This document shows, one piece after another, positions 1-7,883 of a stretch of 64,000 bases of DNA (its first letter is position 1; each line of letters opens with the position of its first letter). The stretch spans positions 9,287,001 through 9,351,000 of the forward strand of contig NZ_CP109487.1 of assembly GCF_036227605.1 (NCBI RefSeq), written 5' to 3'. The position numbers were made by a program, and so were the translations under genes. Under the pieces are notes generated by a model that was given only the letters and a program-made list of their open reading frames with translations, ran no database searches and was not told the DNA's origin. The stretch comes from Streptomyces sp. NBC_01439 (GTDB lineage Bacteria > Actinomycetota > Actinomycetes > Streptomycetales > Streptomycetaceae).

Positions 1-416
1 ACCACCCCCACCAACCGGCGTCCGTCGTCGTCGCGGTCGACGACGGCCACCAGCGGGACGTGGCTACGCGCCATGAGGGCTGCGATCTGAAGAGCCCCGG
101 CCTCCGGGCCGACGAAGGCCGGTTTGAACGTCCGCCGCGGGATCCACTCGGCCACGCTCTTGCCGGCCAGGTCCTCGGTGAGGCCGTCGGCGTACCGGTC
201 GTCGATGACGGCTGCGAGCAGCGGGTCCTCCATGACGTACTCGGGCACCAGCTGCCGAACCAGCTGGGACCCGGGCACCACCGCGTACGGCGTCCCGTCG
301 GAGTCCAGGACCAGGAGCGCGGCGAGGTCGTGCTCGGCGAGCAGACGGACCGCGTCCACGGCCGGGTCATCGGTGGTCACATGTGGATAGGGCTCGGCGA
401 GATCACGGGCGATCAT
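1..416 (-). CDS. CBS-domain protein, C-terminus cut by window edge
   Basis: About 138 codons read leftward from an ATG at 416 and run off the left edge with no stop, so the gene is partial. The product begins MIARDLAEPYPHVTTDDPAV and continues through hydrophobic strands (LAALLVLDSDGTPYAVV, then HVPLVAVVDRDDDGRRLVGVV) typical of a pair of CBS motifs. CBS pairs bind adenosine nucleotides and regulate transporters or enzymes. The start overlaps the stop of the antiporter gene (403-1713) by 14 bases, which suggests translational coupling and a role in controlling that antiporter. The family call is fairly secure. The antiporter link is inferred from the overlap. Confidence 0.8.
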   Translation of the reverse strand, partial: MIARDLAEPYPHVTTDDPAVDAVRLLAEHDLAALLVLDSDGTPYAVVPGSQLVRQLVPEYVMEDPLLAAVIDDRYADGLTEDLAGKSVAEWIPRRTFKPAFVGPEAGALQIAALMARSHVPLVAVVDRDDDGRRLVGV

Positions 417-1713
417 GGCGCTTCTCCTGGTCGGGTGCACTGCTCAGCGCGGGAACGGGGGCGGTCGGCTTTGGGGCGTGGTCGTCGTCAGTGGGGATGC
501 CTGCCAGGTCTTCCACGTCGAAGAGGCGGGCGATCGGCACGTCGGTGCTGGAGTGGGCGATGATCGAGAAGGCGATGCAGACCGCGATCAGCGTGTACGC
601 CTGTTCGCCCTGAGGGATGCCAGCCTGGAGCACGAGCAGGCCGTAGACGACGGACGCGAAGCCCTTGGGCCCGAACCAAGCGGCGACCAGCTTCTCCCGC
701 CGCTCGATCCGCGCCCCCAGCAGGGAAACCAGCAGGGAGGCGGGGCGGATCAGCACGATCGCCAGCACCACGGCCGCGTAACCGCCCACCGACAGGTCCC
801 CGAACAGCGCCGGGGTGAGCAGCGCGCCGAAGACGAGGAGGGCCGCGAACTTGGCCAGCTCCGCGAGCATCTCGCCCAGCGGCTCGAACACCGTCTTCGC
901 CTCGGGCGAGACGGACGCCAGGACGGCGCCGGCGGAGAACGCCGCCAGGTAGGGGTTGGCATGGGTGAGGTGGCACAACGCGTACAGGATGATCCCGGTG
1001 GCCAGTGGCAGCAGCGGCTGGAGCTTCGGCTCGGCGCCCAGCAGCCGCAGCCGAACCAGGCCCGCCACCAGCAGCGGCAGCACAGCCCCGAAGACCAGAC
1101 CGAGCCCGAGCTCGAGGGCGATCTCGCCGACGGAGGCATCCGCCTGGCCGGAAGTGGGGCCGGCCGCGGCGATGAGGAGCAGAACGACGGGCAGCGCGAG
1201 GCCGTCGTTGATACCGCTCTCCACGTTCAGCAGCTGCCGCAGCCTGGCGGGCACTTCCTTACGGCCCACGATCGCGGAGGCGAAGACCGGGTCGGTCGGC
1301 GCGAGCACAGCACCGACGAGGAACGACGTCGTCCAGTCCAGCCCGACCAGATAGTGGGTGATCACCGCCATGCCGGCCATGGCCAGCGGCATGCCCAGCC
1401 CCAGCGCACGGGCCGGGTTCCTCCAGTTCTGCCGCAGCTTCGGGAACGAGACGTGCATCCCGTCGGTGAACAACACCGCGAACAGCGCCAGATCGGCAGT
1501 CACCGAGACGATCTCACTGCCGGCCGTGATGTGGATCAGTCCGAGAAATCCGTCACTGACCAGCGCCCCGCCCAGCAGGAACAGCAGCGAGGTTGACAGA
1601 ACAGTCCTGGCCGCGAGGCCGGACAGCAGCACGGCGACCAGCAGCGCCACACCAAAAACAGCGACGAGCACCATGACGTCAAAACCCCGATCCGCGAAGA
1701 GAGCTATCCCCAT
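403..1713 (-). CDS. CPA1-type Na+/H+ (K+/H+) antiporter
   Basis: A 436-residue polytopic membrane protein with about 12 hydrophobic segments. It carries APTDPVFASAIVG (residues about 150-162) and ESGINDGLALPVVLL (about 175-190), the latter holding the Asn-Asp pair typical of electroneutral CPA1 exchangers. It should exchange cytoplasmic Na+ or K+ for protons in pH and ion homeostasis. The reading frame stays open upstream to 1902, but the hydrophobic protein starts convincingly at the ATG at 1713 (MGIALFADRGF), and an ATG at 1761 is the alternative. A polar tail rich in D, P and H (about the last 35 residues) could be regulatory. The CBS-domain gene overlaps its 3' end. A palindrome at 1809-1823 and a box at 1761-1774 upstream are shared with the TrkA/NfeD promoter region. 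Confidence 0.9.
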   Translation of the reverse strand: MGIALFADRGFDVMVLVAVFGVALLVAVLLSGLAARTVLSTSLLFLLGGALVSDGFLGLIHITAGSEIVSVTADLALFAVLFTDGMHVSFPKLRQNWRNPARALGLGMPLAMAGMAVITHYLVGLDWTTSFLVGAVLAPTDPVFASAIVGRKEVPARLRQLLNVESGINDGLALPVVLLLIAAAGPTSGQADASVGEIALELGLGLVFGAVLPLLVAGLVRLRLLGAEPKLQPLLPLATGIILYALCHLTHANPYLAAFSAGAVLASVSPEAKTVFEPLGEMLAELAKFAALLVFGALLTPALFGDLSVGGYAAVVLAIVLIRPASLLVSLLGARIERREKLVAAWFGPKGFASVVYGLLVLQAGIPQGEQAYTLIAVCIAFSIIAHSSTDVPIARLFDVEDLAGIPTDDDHAPKPTAPVPALSSAPDQEKRHDRP

Positions 1714-1760
1714 CGCCGACCAGACTTCCCGGCACACCACGGCGGACTTTACAGGTTCCA

Positions 1761-1774
1761 TACGCCTCTTTGAC
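1761..1774. promoter_or_regulatory. Shared 14-bp box upstream of the antiporter
   Basis: TACGCCTCTTTGAC on the plus strand. The identical 14-mer lies at 5056-5069 on the opposite strand, in the TrkA/NfeD divergent promoter. In the second locus it forms part of a tandem repeat (TCTTTACGCC then TCTTTGACGC), the geometry of OmpR/KdpE-type operators. That regulator assignment is inference. Confidence 0.5.
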
Positions 1775-1807
1775 GATTCCCTGACAGCAGTTGAGCGAAC
1801 CGGAAGG

Positions 1808-1824
1808 TTGCCGGACTCCGGCAT
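1808..1824. promoter_or_regulatory. Palindromic operator candidate, antiporter/membrane-protein intergenic region
   Basis: TGCCGGA-C-TCCGGCA is a perfect 7+1+7 inverted repeat (1809-1823) between the antiporter (leftward) and the gene at 1879 (rightward). A close relative, TTGCCGGAGTCTGGCAA, lies at 5074-5090 between the other divergent pair. Presumed site for a shared regulator; the protein is unknown. Confidence 0.6.
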
Positions 1825-1878
1825 GAACGTGCCACCGAAACACCGTCTATCGTGGGCGTCCGATCCAGGAAGGTACCG

Positions 1879-2199
1879 ATGAACGGCAACCCCACCTACC
1901 ACGCGATCGCCCTCGCGGCCGGCACACTGCTCGCGCTGCCCATCCCCGTGGCGATCCTCACCGGCTGGACGCCACGCGTCCTGCGAGGGCGGCGACCGGC
2001 CGCCCGCCCCTACGCCTGGGCCGTCCTCGCCCTCTACACCCTCATGCCGCTCAACGCCGTCCCCCGAATGCTGGACGCATCTGCGGATGCCGTGATGGCC
2101 TGCACGGTCCTCGGCTTCGTCCTCATCGCGGCCGCTGTCGGCTGCTTCATCCAGGCCGAGCGCACGGCGCGGCGAGCCGGCACCAAGCAGGTGGCCTGA
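1879..2199 (+). CDS. Small hypothetical membrane protein
   Basis: 106 residues with three hydrophobic segments (about 8-30, 43-62 and 70-90) and a short basic C-terminus. The ATG at 1879 follows an AGGAAGG Shine-Dalgarno at good spacing, so the longer frame from 1852 is less likely. I do not recognise the family. It is divergent from the antiporter across the palindrome at 1808-1824 and is followed after two bases by the PGPGW-like gene, so the two are probably one operon concerned with membrane or ion stress. Confidence 0.75.
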   Translation: MNGNPTYHAIALAAGTLLALPIPVAILTGWTPRVLRGRRPAARPYAWAVLALYTLMPLNAVPRMLDASADAVMACTVLGFVLIAAAVGCFIQAERTARRAGTKQVA

Positions 2200-2201
2200 C
2201 C

Positions 2202-2411
2202 ATGGGCGGTCGCAGCATCACGGCGTGGGCGCGCCGCAACATCACCGAGCGCCGCCTGGCGATCGCCATGGTGATCGCAGGAACGCCCACCACCCTGGCC
2301 GGCGTCGCCCTATACGTCCTTCCCGGCCCCGGCTTCCCCTTCCTGGTCATCGGGCTCTCCCTGCTGCTCACCGGGCTCGCGATGCTGGGGACGACCCGCA
2401 AGAGCCCCTGA
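2202..2411 (+). CDS. PGPGW-like small transmembrane protein
   Basis: 69 residues: a short basic N-terminus, one hydrophobic hairpin, and LPGPGFPFLVIGLSLL at residues about 40-55, which resembles the Pro-Gly-Pro-Gly-Trp signature of small actinobacterial PGPGW membrane proteins, with Phe replacing Trp. Function is unknown in this family. It starts two bases after the preceding stop and is presumably co-translated with the 1879 gene. Confidence 0.75.
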   Translation: MGGRSITAWARRNITERRLAIAMVIAGTPTTLAGVALYVLPGPGFPFLVIGLSLLLTGLAMLGTTRKSP

Positions 2412-2708
2412 CCGCCCGGCGTGGAGCCGAGCGGAGGAACCTGCGGCGAGGGGCCTTCGTGCCCACCCGACGCGAGGTATGGAGAGCCTGCTGAGGAGCC
2501 GGGCTGTGGGCGCGGTCAGACCCTGCGCATCGAGGCGGCCGTCCTTGCAGGTCCGCATCCACTTCAACGCGGCCGCCACCCTGATCCGGCGCTGCCGCAT
2601 GACTTCACACCCCCGCATCCGTCCTGCCGTCTACGCCCCCTTCGTACGCCGCGACCAGGCGAGTGCGCGTGCCGCGGCCCCTGCCGGATCACGTGCGGCG
2701 CAAACCGG
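2412..2708. other. Intergenic stretch with no supported gene
   Basis: Several open frames cross this ~300-base stretch on both strands, but they are low-complexity Arg/Pro/Ala readings with no Shine-Dalgarno. I see no clear terminator or RNA structure. Confidence 0.5.
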
Positions 2709-2885
2709 TCACCGCTGCTCGGCGGAGATCCACACGGCCGCCGCGGCCGCCGCGGCGAAGGCGCACAGAGCGAGGAGCGCACGGCTGTACTCCGGCAGCG
2801 CGTACATCGCGGCTCCGGCTGCGGTCAGCACGGCGCCGAAGGCGAACAGCGGCGAGGGACGCCCGGTTCGGGAAGGGCGAGGCAT
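2709..2885 (-). CDS. Small membrane protein, two transmembrane segments
   Basis: From ATG 2885 the product is 58 residues: a basic N-terminus (MPRPSRTGRPSP) followed by hydrophobic stretches at about 13-28 and 38-53, ending WISAEQR. AGGAG lies eight bases before this ATG, which favours it over the longer frame to 2957. It looks like the small DUF-type membrane proteins common in Streptomyces, but I cannot name it. Confidence 0.5.
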   Translation of the reverse strand: MPRPSRTGRPSPLFAFGAVLTAAGAAMYALPEYSRALLALCAFAAAAAAAVWISAEQR

Positions 2886-2987
2886 GGGGAGTGCTCCTGG
2901 TAGGGAGAGAGTCGAACCACCAGGCTCCCACGGCCCGGGCGCACGGTACAGGGCCACCGGCCGCAGGTTCCACCGCAGCTGTCCCGG

Positions 2988-4961
2988 TCAGGAGCCCGAG
3001 GCGTGGACGTCCTGGCGGCCGAGGAGCTCGGCCAGCCCCCGGCGTGTGGCGGCGAGGACGACCCGGTCCTGTGCCTTGAGGACGAAGCCCGGGTGGAGGT
3101 CCCACACCAGACGGGCGTGGGGTTCGGCCGCTTCGCCGGGCGTGGACGACAGGTCCGGTAGCCGTTCCTCCGGCGAAGCGCTGTCCAGGGCGATCACCCG
3201 CCAGGACCCCGGCCTAAAGGATTCGGCGACGGTACGGCCATCCAGCTGCGGGTGCCCGGCGACGTCCAGGGCCGCGAAGAGAAGCACGCGCCGCTCCACC
3301 GGGATGGCACCGAGAATCTGCCGGCCCATCATGGCGCCGGCGAAGGCGGGCGCGGCCAGGTGCGTGACGCTGCGACTGCGGGTGAGGGCGGCCGGGTGCG
3401 CGGCGCGCAGCGTGCGGTAGACGGCCGTGGCGAAGTCGTCCTCGAACAGTCGCATGACGACCCGGAGGTCCGGCCTGACCGCGCGCGCGTACAGGGCGGC
3501 CTCCAGGTTGGTGGTGTCGGCGCTGGTGAGGGCCAGGAGCGCGTGGGCGCGGTGGATCCGGGCGGCCTCCAGCACGCCCTCCTCGGTGACGTCCCCCAGA
3601 ACGACGGGCACCCTCATGCGGCGGGCCAGCGCGAGACCGCGGGCCTCCGGGTCGGACTCGACGCACACCACCGGGATCTCCAACTCCCGCAGCCGGACCA
3701 GGACCCGGGCCCCGATCTTGCCGAGCCCCAACAGGACCACATGCCCGGAAAGTCCGCGGGGCGGACGGCGCAGCGCCGTCGCGCTGCGGAACGCCCCCAA
3801 GCCCTCCAGCGCGGCCGCGACCAGCACAGGCAGGAGCAGCAGGCCGACGAAGCCGGCCAGGATCTGCAACGTCTTGCGCTCGGGAGCCTCGTCGACCGCC
3901 GGGTCGTTGATCGCGAAGATGTCGAGCAGGGTGATGTACGCGGCGTGCAGGGGATGGTCGCCGGTGGTCAGCCAGGCCGCCACCGCCAGGCCTGCCACCG
4001 CAGCCACGATGCCGGCCAGCGACCAGCGCAGCCGCCGCGAGAAGAGTGACGCCACCGGCAGCGACGCCGCGGCCAGGCGCCGCCCCGCCACGGCCGGACC
4101 CGCATGCGTCATCGCCTCGAGCGCAACGATGCCGCGGCCGGTCGCGGCGGCCACCGACCGGTCGTCGGGCAGCAGTTGCGGCCCCTGGTCACCACTGCGG
4201 TCCGAACCTTCGCTTCCGGCCGGATCGGCGGCGGTCGCGGACAGCAGCGCCAGGGTGCACAGGCCCGGATCGGCCACCTCGCCCCGCCCCGGAGGCGTAC
4301 GCTCCACCGCACGCAGCAGCAGGCCGTCGGCCTGGATGACCTTGCTGGTCCCGGCGATCGCGCTGGCAGCGAGCGCCGGCGCGGCGGTGTCCGCGTCCGA
4401 AAGGACGGTCGTCGACGAGTCCAGCTCGCGCAGGTCGATACCCGGCTCGGCGACGACCGCCGCCTGGTCCAGCAACTCCTCCAGGTGCTGACCGAGCTTG
4501 CGGTTGTACAGACGGATGACCAGCCGCAGCCGCGGGTTGAGCCGACGAGCCACGAGCGCGGCCCGTAGGTTTGTGTCGTCATCCTCGTACACCAGCGCCA
4601 GCGCGGCCGCCCCGGCCACCCCCGCCATGACCAGCGCCTCCTCATCCGGCTCCGCCGCCTCCACGACACGCAGATCCCGGCTACCGACGCGCTCTGCCTC
4701 GGCCCGCCCTGCCTGCCTGCTGCCAGGTACGCGCCCGCGCAGTCCGAGACTCCGTACGCTCCAGCGGCCGACAGCCCCGTGCGGCGCGTGCACGCCCGCC
4801 GGCACCACGAGCGTCACCTGCTCCCGGTACACGTCGCGCAGCTCGGCGGCCAGCCGACGGGCCAGACCGTCATCGCCACAGACAACCATCTGACCAGCGG
4901 GAAGAGGGAGTTGAGCCTGCAAGGAATTCGACACGGCCCCAGGATGCCTTGTACCCAGCAC
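2988..4961 (-). CDS. TrkA/RCK-type NAD-binding K+ transport protein with central membrane segment
   Basis: 657 residues. An N-terminal NAD-binding RCK-like unit (about 22-190) begins MVVCGDDGLARRLAAEL. A hydrophobic pair of helices lies at about 305-385. A second TrkA-N domain (about 400-520) begins with the Rossmann loop LLGLGKIGARVL and is followed by a RCK-C-like tail. This is the layout of ligand-gated potassium channel/transport regulators, which sense nucleotides and gate K+ flux. GTG 4961 has a GGGGG Shine-Dalgarno about ten bases upstream; ATG 4889, immediately before the Rossmann fold, is the alternative. It is divergent from the NfeD-flotillin genes, across a region sharing two motifs with the antiporter promoter. 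Confidence 0.85.
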   Translation of the reverse strand: MLGTRHPGAVSNSLQAQLPLPAGQMVVCGDDGLARRLAAELRDVYREQVTLVVPAGVHAPHGAVGRWSVRSLGLRGRVPGSRQAGRAEAERVGSRDLRVVEAAEPDEEALVMAGVAGAAALALVYEDDDTNLRAALVARRLNPRLRLVIRLYNRKLGQHLEELLDQAAVVAEPGIDLRELDSSTTVLSDADTAAPALAASAIAGTSKVIQADGLLLRAVERTPPGRGEVADPGLCTLALLSATAADPAGSEGSDRSGDQGPQLLPDDRSVAAATGRGIVALEAMTHAGPAVAGRRLAAASLPVASLFSRRLRWSLAGIVAAVAGLAVAAWLTTGDHPLHAAYITLLDIFAINDPAVDEAPERKTLQILAGFVGLLLLPVLVAAALEGLGAFRSATALRRPPRGLSGHVVLLGLGKIGARVLVRLRELEIPVVCVESDPEARGLALARRMRVPVVLGDVTEEGVLEAARIHRAHALLALTSADTTNLEAALYARAVRPDLRVVMRLFEDDFATAVYRTLRAAHPAALTRSRSVTHLAAPAFAGAMMGRQILGAIPVERRVLLFAALDVAGHPQLDGRTVAESFRPGSWRVIALDSASPEERLPDLSSTPGEAAEPHARLVWDLHPGFVLKAQDRVVLAATRRGLAELLGRQDVHASGS

Positions 4962-5055
4962 CCACGTGCGCCCCCTTTCCGGCTACGACGCTCCAAGCGG
5001 AGCCCGCGGCCGGCTGACAAGCGGGCCCCCGGCCTCCGTAACCTCGACCACGTGC

Positions 5056-5069
5056 GTCAAAGAGGCGTA
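5056..5069. promoter_or_regulatory. Shared 14-bp box in the TrkA/NfeD promoter region
   Basis: GTCAAAGAGGCGTA is the exact reverse complement of the box at 1761-1774. Read on the minus strand it extends into two tandem elements at 11-bp period, TCTTTACGCC and TCTTTGACGC. This is the helical-turn spacing used by OmpR-family dimers such as KdpE. The regulator is inferred, not shown. Confidence 0.5.
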
Positions 5070-5073
5070 AAGA

Positions 5074-5090
5074 TTGCCGGAGTCTGGCAA
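5074..5090. promoter_or_regulatory. Palindromic operator candidate, TrkA/NfeD intergenic region
   Basis: TTGCCGGAGTCTGGCAA is an inverted repeat with TTGCC/GGCAA ends. It matches the palindrome at 1808-1824 at nearly every position (consensus TTGCCRGACTCCGGCAW). Confidence 0.6.
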
Positions 5091-5162
5091 TGTGCGCGGC
5101 CCTTCCCAACTGCCACGATGCCGTTGTCCAGGGAGGACAGCGGTGCGACAGCGGGGGTGCTC

Positions 5163-5672
5163 ATGGGCTTGTTTCTGAGTCTCGGCATCGGGGGGCTCGT
5201 GCTGCTCGCTGCCTCACTGGTGTTCGACGGGGTCCTCGAAGGTGTCTTCGACGGCGTCCTGGACGGACTGTTCGACGGGTGGCTGTCGCTGCCGGTGGTC
5301 GCGGGCTTCGTCTCGATGCTCGGTTTCACGGGGGCGATCGTGCTGGGGTCCACGGGTCTCGGGCCGGGAGCGGCAGCCGCCGCGGGGGCCGTGGCCGGAG
5401 CAGGCACAGGCTGGGCGACATACCGCTTCAGCCGGGCCCTGCAACGGGACGGCGACGGCAGCGCCCCGCACCATGCGGACCTCGTCGGTTCGGCGGGCCG
5501 GGTGGTCACCGCCATCCCGGCCGACGGCTACGGCGAGGTACTGCTGTCGTTCGGCGGCCAGCCGCTGAAGTACGCCGCGACCGCCGACGCCCCGATAGAG
5601 CGGGGGGCCGAGATCTGGGTGACGGCCACGCCGTCCACGACCTCGGTCAACGTCCGCGCCGTCAAGCGCTGA
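5163..5672 (+). CDS. NfeD-like membrane protein
   Basis: 169 residues: two or three hydrophobic segments in the first 95 residues, with an Asp/Phe/Gly-rich turn between the first two (SLVFDGVLEGVFDGVLDG), then a soluble beta-rich domain (about 105-169: GSAGRVVTAIPADGYGEVLL ... AEIWVTATPSTTSVNV). Its topology and OB-fold-like end match NfeD-type proteins. These pair with SPFH/flotillin proteins in membrane microdomains, and the flotillin gene follows 87 bases downstream. ATG 5163 has a G-rich stretch before it; GTG 5157 and ATG 5118 are in-frame alternatives. Confidence 0.8.
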   Translation: MGLFLSLGIGGLVLLAASLVFDGVLEGVFDGVLDGLFDGWLSLPVVAGFVSMLGFTGAIVLGSTGLGPGAAAAAGAVAGAGTGWATYRFSRALQRDGDGSAPHHADLVGSAGRVVTAIPADGYGEVLLSFGGQPLKYAATADAPIERGAEIWVTATPSTTSVNVRAVKR

Positions 5673-5759
5673 GCAGCACCACCAGAGCCTTCCACCTTCC
5701 GATCCTCTTTCCATCAACCCTTGAGTCTGCCCCCTTCCGGGAGGCAGGGGGGAACCACC

Positions 5760-7283
5760 ATGAGTCCTGTTGTCACCGCGGTCGTGGGAGTCGTCGTACT
5801 CCTCGTCCTGCTCGCCCTCGTTGTCGTCACCCGCTACAAGGTTGCCGGACCCAGCGAGGCGTTCATCATTACCGGGCGCCGGGGCAAGCGGTCCACCGAT
5901 CCGGAGACCGGGCGGATATCGACCGATAACACCGGTCAGAAGGTCGTGGTCGGTGGCGGGGTGTTCGTCGTCCCGTTCGTCCAGCAGCGCTACACCCTCG
6001 ACCTGTCCAGCCGGCACATTCCGATAGCCGTGCGCGGAGCGGTCACGCTGCGCGGCATCAAGGCGAACCTCGAAGGCGTGGCGATCGTCAAGGTCGGCGG
6101 CAACGAGGACGCCATCCGCGCCGCCGCCCAGCGTTTCCTCCAGCAGCAGGACGGAATCGTCGGCTTCACCCAGGAAGTGCTCTCCGGCGCCCTGCGGGCC
6201 ATCGTCGGCCGGATGTCGGTCGAGGACATCATCCGCGACCGGGCCGCCTTCGCCGGGCAGGTCGCGGAGGAGGCCGAGGCCAGCCTCTCCGGCCAGGGCC
6301 TCGTCCTGGACGCCTTCCAGATCCAGGACATCACCACCGAAGGCTCCTACCTGGAGGACCTCGGCCGTCCCGAGGCCGCCCGCGCCAAGCAGGAAGCCGA
6401 CATCGCCGAGGCCAACTCCCGCCAGGCCGCCGAACAGGCCCGCCTGAAAGCCGAGGAGGAAATCGCCGTCGCCCAGCGCACCCTGTACCTGCGCCAGGCC
6501 GAGATCAAGGCCGAGACCGACGCGGCGACCGCCCAGGCCAACGCGGCAGGCCCGCTCGCCGACGCGGACCGGCAGCAGCAGATCCTGGCCGAGCAGGAGA
6601 AGGTCGCTGAACGCCAGGCGGCACTGACTGACCGCCAGCTCGACACCCAGGTCCGCAAGCCCGCCGATGCCCGCCGCTACCAGGCGGAGCAGGAGGCCGA
6701 AGCGTTGCGGGTGGCCCGTGTGAAGCAGGCCGAGGCCGAGCGCCTCGCCGCCATCGCCGCCGCCCAGGCGGAGGCCGAGCGGGCCCGCCTGACGGGTGAG
6801 GGCGAGAAGCAGCGCCGCTCCGCCCTTGCCGAGGCCGAGGCCATCGAGGGCGCCAAGCGCGGTGAGGCCGAACGCGCCCGCCGTGCGGCCATCGCCGACG
6901 CGGTCCGCCTTGAGGGCGACGCGGAGGCGGCGGCGATCGCGGCCAAGGGCGCGGCCGAGGCCGAGGCGATGCAGAAGAAGGCCGACGCCTTCGAGAGCTA
7001 CGGCGACGCCGCAATGATCCAGATGATGGTCGAGGCACTGCCCCAAGTCGTGGCCAAGGCCGCCGAACCGCTGTCCGCCATCGACAAGATGACCGTCATC
7101 TCCACCGACGGCGCGAGCAAACTCTCCCGCACCGTCACCGACAACGTCGCCCAGGGCATGGAACTTCTCTCCTCCACCACAGGCGTCGACCTCGCCCAAC
7201 TCCTGGGCGGCCTGACCACCGCCAAGACGTCCGCCATGCCCGAGCCCAACTCATCCAACGGCAAGATCGAAATCGCCGGCTAG
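5760..7283 (+). CDS. Flotillin-like SPFH/band 7 protein
   Basis: 507 residues: one N-terminal transmembrane helix (about 4-24), an SPFH domain (about 28-210: YKVAGPSEAFIITGRRGK onward), then a long Ala/Glu/Gln/Arg-rich coiled coil (about 220-420) and a short C-terminal tail. These proteins oligomerise under the membrane and organise microdomains. ATG 5760 follows a GGGGGGAA Shine-Dalgarno and sits just before the membrane helix. The NfeD-like partner lies upstream, and a strong terminator follows the stop. Confidence 0.92.
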   Translation: MSPVVTAVVGVVVLLVLLALVVVTRYKVAGPSEAFIITGRRGKRSTDPETGRISTDNTGQKVVVGGGVFVVPFVQQRYTLDLSSRHIPIAVRGAVTLRGIKANLEGVAIVKVGGNEDAIRAAAQRFLQQQDGIVGFTQEVLSGALRAIVGRMSVEDIIRDRAAFAGQVAEEAEASLSGQGLVLDAFQIQDITTEGSYLEDLGRPEAARAKQEADIAEANSRQAAEQARLKAEEEIAVAQRTLYLRQAEIKAETDAATAQANAAGPLADADRQQQILAEQEKVAERQAALTDRQLDTQVRKPADARRYQAEQEAEALRVARVKQAEAERLAAIAAAQAEAERARLTGEGEKQRRSALAEAEAIEGAKRGEAERARRAAIADAVRLEGDAEAAAIAAKGAAEAEAMQKKADAFESYGDAAMIQMMVEALPQVVAKAAEPLSAIDKMTVISTDGASKLSRTVTDNVAQGMELLSSTTGVDLAQLLGGLTTAKTSAMPEPNSSNGKIEIAG

Positions 7284-7293
7284 CTCACACATC

Positions 7294-7322
7294 CTTGGGG
7301 CCCGCTGAGAGCGGGCCCCAAG
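7294..7322 (+). terminator. Terminator after the flotillin gene
   Basis: Perfect 13-bp stem CTTGGGGCCCGCT / AGCGGGCCCCAAG with a three-base GAG loop, starting ten bases after the stop at 7283. Confidence 0.85.
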
Positions 7323-7351
7323 ACGCGAGCGCGAAGCGAGGGGGATGCCAG

Positions 7352-7852
7352 GTGAACTACGACCGTGAGCCGGTTTTCAAACGAAGCAAGTGGGGCACCC
7401 AGAGGTACTACTACAACCCGCGCAACCCCATCGGACTCACCCTGATCATCGTCTCCCTGCTTTTCGCCGGGACGATGATGCCTCATGGCGAACCGGGCAG
7501 GCCCCTTCGCACCGGAGCCCGCGCCCACATGGAGTCCGCCACGATACGAATACTCGTGGCCACCACCGGCGAGCACCCCCACACCCTGGCCGGCCCCGCT
7601 GCCCACCAGCCCGCCCGAGCCTTGAGCGGCCAATCGGCCGGTGCGTGGCCCCGAGAGCTGCCGAGCGTCTTGGAACGGTGGAGCACGTTCTTCCCGCGTT
7701 CCACAGCCCCTACATCCCTCCGGTCCGTGAGGCGGCGATCCCCTGCTTGCCTCGCGTTTGCGGAGCTGCGCTCCCCATTGCAAAGACGCAGGTCCGGCCA
7801 CGACTTCTGGGGACGTCAGTCCAGGGTGCGCGATCAGGCTGTGATGAACTGA
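7352..7852 (+). CDS. Small hypothetical protein, C-terminal part doubtful
   Basis: GTG 7352 follows GAGGGGGATG and opens a convincing short membrane protein: VNYDREPVFKRSKWGTQRYY, then a hydrophobic segment PIGLTLIIVSLLFAGTMM (about residues 28-45). The rest of the 166-residue frame is Arg/Ser/Pro-rich with no clear domain, and it may be non-native sequence joined by a frameshift or decay. Only the first ~45 residues look selected. Not recognised. Confidence 0.45.
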   Translation: MNYDREPVFKRSKWGTQRYYYNPRNPIGLTLIIVSLLFAGTMMPHGEPGRPLRTGARAHMESATIRILVATTGEHPHTLAGPAAHQPARALSGQSAGAWPRELPSVLERWSTFFPRSTAPTSLRSVRRRSPACLAFAELRSPLQRRRSGHDFWGRQSRVRDQAVMN

Positions 7853-7883
7853 TGATCGTTAACTGAAAGCAGGAGGGGGACGA

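Noticed and set aside
2479-3420. A 313-residue plus-strand frame over the TrkA gene end
   Set aside because: It is Arg/Ser/Ala-rich shadow sequence opposite the supported minus-strand genes.
5214-7199. A 661-residue minus-strand frame opposite the flotillin gene
   Set aside because: It mirrors the Ala/Glu-rich coiled-coil codons and has no start signal or domain.
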